From positions 1 through 64,000 of the forward strand of contig CAWEET010000017.1 of assembly GCA_963808165.1 (NCBI GenBank): a DNA stretch of 64,000 nucleotides, in the 5' to 3' direction. Each line of letters starts with the position of its first letter. The first letter of the stretch is position 1. Source of the stretch: Thiosocius sp963808165. Lineage in GTDB: Bacteria > Pseudomonadota > Gammaproteobacteria > Chromatiales > Chromatiaceae. Shown here in pieces: positions 60,758 through 64,000 of this stretch. The notes beneath the pieces are model-generated. The model did no database searches and was not told where the DNA came from. It was given only the letters and a program-made list of their open reading frames with translations. The position numbers were made by a program, and so were the translations under genes.

Positions 60758-62653
60758 TCAATTCGTGGCGAGGTGCCGATTGCTCAAGGCGAACATCAGC
60801 ACGGCCCACATCGCGACGCTGTTGTCGCGGCGCCCGCTGTCGTGCTGCTGTTGCAGCAGGCGCAGATAATCGGCATTGAACAGCCCGCTGTCGGTCATCG
60901 CATCGCTCAGCACCTCGTCACGGTACTTTGCGCGCAGGGGGCCGCGGAACCACGCCGCCAGGGGTATCGAAAATCCCTGTTTCGGTCGATACATCACGTC
61001 GTCGGGCAGATAGGGTTTCAGTGCACGCTTGAACAGGTGCTTTCCGTCGCCCCCGACCAGCTTCCATTCGGGCCGCAGGCCAGACATCCACTCGACCAAC
61101 TTGTGATCGAGCAGCGGCACGCGAACCTCGAGTGAATGCGCCATACTGGCGCGGTCGACCTTGTGCAGGATGCTGACCAGAAATGTCTTGAGGTCCAGGT
61201 ATTGCACGAGCGACAGCGGATGATCGGTCGGCGCCTTGGCGGCATGTCCGCGCAGGACCTCTACGGCATTGTAGCCGGCCAGATCTGTGCGCAATGCGGG
61301 GCTGAATAACGCCACTCGCTGGGCGTCCGTCATACGCGACACGCTGTGAAACCAGGCACCCACGGAATCGCGTGCCAGTGACTGGAAGGTCGTCTTGGCG
61401 CGCAGCACGCGCGGTGCCCAATCTGCTTTGGGGTAGAGTGCGCCGAGCGGTCCGAACAGCGACCTGCGCAGCGCGAGCGGCAGGCGACGGCGCAGGCGTT
61501 CCTCCGCCAGGTGCATGCGGTAGCGTCGGTAACCGGCCAGGTTCTCGTCGCCACCATCGCCGGAAAGCGCCACCGTGACGCGTTTCCGTGCCGCTTCGCA
61601 GACACGATAAGTCGGCATCGCCGAACTGTCGGCGAAGGGCTCGTCGTACAACCAGCCCAGCTTGTCGACCAGGCCGAAGTCGTTGGCCTCGACGGTGTCG
61701 GTCTGATGGTCTGTGTGGTAGCGCTCGGCGACCTGCCGGGCGTAGCCGGTTTCGTCGAATTCGGCGACATCGAAGCCGATCGCGCAGGTCTTGACCGGCT
61801 GGTCCATCAGGTCGGCCATCAGCGCTACGATGGCACTCGAATCCACACCGCCGGACAGAAAGGCACCAAGCGGGACCTCGGCCACCAGTCGAATATCGAC
61901 CGCTTCGCGCAGCCGTTCGATCAGTTCGTGCTCGGCGATGTCCTGGGAGGTGATGCCGTTGTCGCCGAACGGGATGTCCCAATACTGGCTCGTGCGTGGC
62001 AGCTGGGTTTGTCCCTTCTCGATCAACAGCGTGTGGCCCGGTGGCAGTTTGTGCACGCCGCTGAAGATCGTCCGGGGCTCCGGAATATAGCCGTAGGCAA
62101 AGTACTCCTCGATCGCCAGCGGGTCGCGTGCGCGCGGCAACTTTGGATGTGGCAGGAGCGCCTTCAGCTCCGAGCCGAACACAAAGTGTCCGTTGGGCAG
62201 CAGGGCGTAATAGAGCGGCTTGATGCCGAGTCGGTCGCGCGCAAGGAACAGGTGGCGCCGCTTCTGATCCCAGATCACGAACGCAAACATGCCGCGCAGC
62301 CGCTGCACGCAGTCAGGTCCCCAGGCCTGCCATGCACGCAGGATCACCTCGGTATCCGAATGAGTCCGGAAGCGATAACCCAGCGCCTCCAGTTCGGGTC
62401 TCAGTTCGCCGAAATTATAGACCTCGCCATTGAACACAATGGCGACCGAGCGTTGTTCATTGAACAGCGGCTGTTGTCCGCTCGCGATATCGATGATCGA
62501 CAGGCGGCGGTGCCCGAGCGCCACGCCAGGTTCGCGGTGGATGCCTGATTCGTCCGGCCCGCGGTGTAATATCGCATCAGTCATGCTGCGGATCAGTTCC
62601 GCCGGCGGGGTTTCCTCACCGCGTGTATCGAAGATTCCGGCAATGCCACACAT
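60758..62653 (-). CDS. Asparagine synthase-like amidotransferase (XrtA/PEP-CTERM system)
   Basis: 631 residues. The class II glutaminase domain begins MCGIAGIFDTRG with the Cys2 nucleophile, followed by LHRGPDESGIH and VFNGEVYNFGELRPEL. The C-terminal synthetase domain has the PP-loop LSGGVDSSAIVALMADL and LSGDGGDENLAGYRRY. The gene matches the amidotransferase type found with exosortase XrtA exopolysaccharide clusters rather than central asparagine synthesis, judged by its neighbour, the Stp2-type glycosyltransferase immediately upstream. Confidence 0.9.
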   Translation of the reverse strand: MCGIAGIFDTRGEETPPAELIRSMTDAILHRGPDESGIHREPGVALGHRRLSIIDIASGQQPLFNEQRSVAIVFNGEVYNFGELRPELEALGYRFRTHSDTEVILRAWQAWGPDCVQRLRGMFAFVIWDQKRRHLFLARDRLGIKPLYYALLPNGHFVFGSELKALLPHPKLPRARDPLAIEEYFAYGYIPEPRTIFSGVHKLPPGHTLLIEKGQTQLPRTSQYWDIPFGDNGITSQDIAEHELIERLREAVDIRLVAEVPLGAFLSGGVDSSAIVALMADLMDQPVKTCAIGFDVAEFDETGYARQVAERYHTDHQTDTVEANDFGLVDKLGWLYDEPFADSSAMPTYRVCEAARKRVTVALSGDGGDENLAGYRRYRMHLAEERLRRRLPLALRRSLFGPLGALYPKADWAPRVLRAKTTFQSLARDSVGAWFHSVSRMTDAQRVALFSPALRTDLAGYNAVEVLRGHAAKAPTDHPLSLVQYLDLKTFLVSILHKVDRASMAHSLEVRVPLLDHKLVEWMSGLRPEWKLVGGDGKHLFKRALKPYLPDDVMYRPKQGFSIPLAAWFRGPLRAKYRDEVLSDAMTDSGLFNADYLRLLQQQHDSGRRDNSVAMWAVLMFALSNRHLATN

Positions 62654-62659
62654 GCTGCT

Positions 62660-63826
62660 TTACTGCGCGATGCCGCGCTTCTCCATGAGTTGATCGTAGA
62701 CGCTGCCGTAGGCGGACAACATGCGTGTCATGCTGAAATCGGCCGCAATCCGCTGGCAACCCGTCTCGCCGTGCTGGTCGCGCAGTGCGGGACTGCCGGC
62801 ATAGCGGGCCATCTGGTCGGCCAGCGCCTGCGGATCGTTGGCCGGTACCAGTGAACCACTGGCGCCGTCTTGGACCAGCTCGCTGTTGCCGCCGACATCG
62901 GTCGCGATCACCGGGAGGCCGCTGGCCATGGCCTCGAGTACGGTGTTCGAGATGCCTTCGGCCTGCGAGGGCAGGACGAACACGTCAAAGGCACGCATCA
63001 GATCGGGGACTTCGGTCTGGTTGCCGGGGAGCCAGGCCTGGCCTTCGAGCCGCGCCTCGGCCAGCATCGCGCTGCAGATTGCGCGTAGCGGGCCATCACC
63101 GACCAGGACCAGGCGCATTCGATGCGCTATCTCGGTGTGCTGCCGGCACAGCAGAACGAAGGCCTGGCACAGGTTCCCCTGATCCTTGACACCGTGCATG
63201 CGCCCGACGGTGCCGAATACCACGCTGTCGCCGGCGCTGAAGCCGGCCGGCAGGGCGTCGCTCTGGCCGGGACGGAAGCGCACGCTGTCGACGCCGTTGT
63301 AGATCCGGCTGACCTTGTCCCGGGCGATGCCGACGCGCTGCACCAGGTACTCCTCGAGTTCGCGCGACAGCGCAATGAAGCGATGCACCAGCGGGGAGTG
63401 CAGGCGGCGCAGCCATCGATACTTGCGGTTGTTGCCGTCCGGGTCGCTGACGTCCCAACCGTGCTCACCGTGCACGCGGCAGCGGACGCCGGCCAGCCAG
63501 GCCGGTATCTGAGCCTCGAGACAACCGATATTGCGCGTGTGAACGACAGCCGGATGCAGTTTCCGGAACAGGTCAAAAAGGCGTCGCCAACTCGCGAAGT
63601 CGTGACCGGGCCGTTTATGCATCTCGAAGATTTCGACGTCATCGCGCTGGATGCGCTGCCGGAAGTCCGTGGCGTCGCTCAGGCAGACGATCGCATGACG
63701 GTAGCGATCCGATGGCATGTGGTTGACCAGGTTGACGACACCATTCTCGAGCCCCCCGACCTGCAGACGGTAGATGACGTGAACGATCAGCGGAGTGGGG
63801 TCGTCGCTGGCTGAGGCGGGCGGCAA
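62660..63826 (-). CDS. PEP-CTERM/XrtA system glycosyltransferase (TIGR03088-like, GT4)
   Basis: 388 residues. The start region PLIVHVIYRLQVGGLENGVV is characteristic of the Stp2-type glycosyltransferase of XrtA clusters. It is followed by the acceptor domain and a GT4 donor site: FGTVGRMHGVKDQGNL, RLVLVGDGPLR, VFVLPSQAEGISNTVLEAMA and GLPVIATDVGGNSELV (E-x7-E type). It is expected to add a sugar to a lipid-linked exopolysaccharide precursor. Six bases upstream of the amidotransferase start on the same strand, so one operon. Confidence 0.92.
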   Translation of the reverse strand: MPPASASDDPTPLIVHVIYRLQVGGLENGVVNLVNHMPSDRYRHAIVCLSDATDFRQRIQRDDVEIFEMHKRPGHDFASWRRLFDLFRKLHPAVVHTRNIGCLEAQIPAWLAGVRCRVHGEHGWDVSDPDGNNRKYRWLRRLHSPLVHRFIALSRELEEYLVQRVGIARDKVSRIYNGVDSVRFRPGQSDALPAGFSAGDSVVFGTVGRMHGVKDQGNLCQAFVLLCRQHTEIAHRMRLVLVGDGPLRAICSAMLAEARLEGQAWLPGNQTEVPDLMRAFDVFVLPSQAEGISNTVLEAMASGLPVIATDVGGNSELVQDGASGSLVPANDPQALADQMARYAGSPALRDQHGETGCQRIAADFSMTRMLSAYGSVYDQLMEKRGIAQ

Positions 63827-63909
63827 GGCAGTAACCTCTGTGCTGCACGATGGCGCTGAACGCCGATTATCGCAGGCGTGCGAGACCGGCGAAAGTGCCG
63901 GGGGGTGGG

Positions 63910-64000
63910 CTATCCCTCCAGCATGCTGCGGACTTCGGCTATTTCTTCGGCCGGTCCTTCCATGTCGACGATGACCATTTCCGGGTCCATGCCGACCTTG
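63910..64000 (-). CDS. 3' end of an unrecognised gene, cut by window edge
   Basis: The last 29 codons of a minus-strand frame, reading KVGMDPEMVIVDMEGPAEEI and then AEVRSMLEG before a TAG stop. Strand and position suggest it belongs to the same XrtA-type cluster, but too little is present to name it. The 83 bases between it and the glycosyltransferase start hold no clear signal. Confidence 0.5.
   Translation of the reverse strand, partial: KVGMDPEMVIVDMEGPAEEIAEVRSMLEG

Noticed and set aside
1..64000. tRNA and rRNA genes
   Set aside because: Apart from the tRNA-like part of tmRNA, I found no T-arm and acceptor combination that would support one; a covariance-model scan was not possible.

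Overview
The window is GC-rich, densely coded DNA from a gammaproteobacterium. The evidence is the gene order smpB / ratA-rnfH / bamE / fur, the aroA-cmk-rpsA-ihfB string, and the presence of cmoB, hspQ, rraA, aceK and ppsR. A class III (PhaE-PhaC) polyhydroxyalkanoate synthase, genes of the PEP-CTERM/XrtA exopolysaccharide type and a TAXI-type TRAP transporter suggest an environmental, perhaps Chromatiales-like or sulfur-oxidiser-like lineage. That placement is an inference from gene content, not a taxonomic assignment.

Layout. 1-2.5 kb is the end of an integrated island. A P4-type tyrosine integrase, broken by several frameshifts, sits against the 3' end of the tmRNA gene ssrA and overlaps a dGTPase gene (dgt-like), which is itself frameshifted and runs off the window. 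2.5-6.8 kb is core housekeeping: ssrA, smpB, a Na+-symporter, ratA-rnfH, bamE and fur. 7-15 kb holds a TAXI TRAP transporter pair, a nitroreductase, a secreted PHB depolymerase, an alpha/beta hydrolase and a PEP-CTERM-like GDSL hydrolase. 15-20 kb holds a decayed glycosyltransferase followed by aroA-cmk-rpsA-ihfB. 20-22 kb is a three-gene ExbB/ExbD-like membrane operon. 22.2-22.8 kb contains a 55-residue membrane protein gene, missed by long-ORF criteria, under a LexA-type operator. 23-26.6 kb holds an ArnD-like protein that lacks its catalytic residues, a SET protein, cmoB, hspQ and a CSD-DUF1294 protein. 26.9-31.2 kb is lexA, divergent from a mrfA-mrfB (YprA/YprB-like) DNA-repair pair; two GTTC-N7-GTTC operators lie between them.

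31.9-37.9 kb carries the transhydrogenase sthA and the PHA locus (phaR, phaB and a phaA relic, divergent from phaE-phaC). 38.2-60 kb is a large C2/C3-acid assimilation region. It contains malate synthase G, malic enzyme, isocitrate lyase and IDH kinase/phosphatase (glyoxylate shunt), rraA, an FNR-like reductase, ppsR-ppsA (gluconeogenesis), and the complete 2-methylcitrate pathway (prpE, a GntR regulator, prpB, prpC, acnD, prpF). A repeated palindrome TTGTCGACAA upstream of prpE and acnD is a good candidate operator for the GntR regulator. 60.4-60.6 kb has a transposase-like relic. 60.8 kb to the end has two XrtA-system genes (amidotransferase and glycosyltransferase) and the 3' end of one more gene.

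Together the genes describe a cell that stores carbon as PHA, can degrade external PHB, and feeds acetate- and propionate-level carbon through the glyoxylate and methylcitrate routes into PEP. The most unusual parts are the non-enterobacterial SOS operator with its small membrane-protein and mrfAB targets, the ExbB/ExbD-like operon with an atypical periplasmic domain, and the ArnD-like pseudoenzyme coupled to a SET protein.
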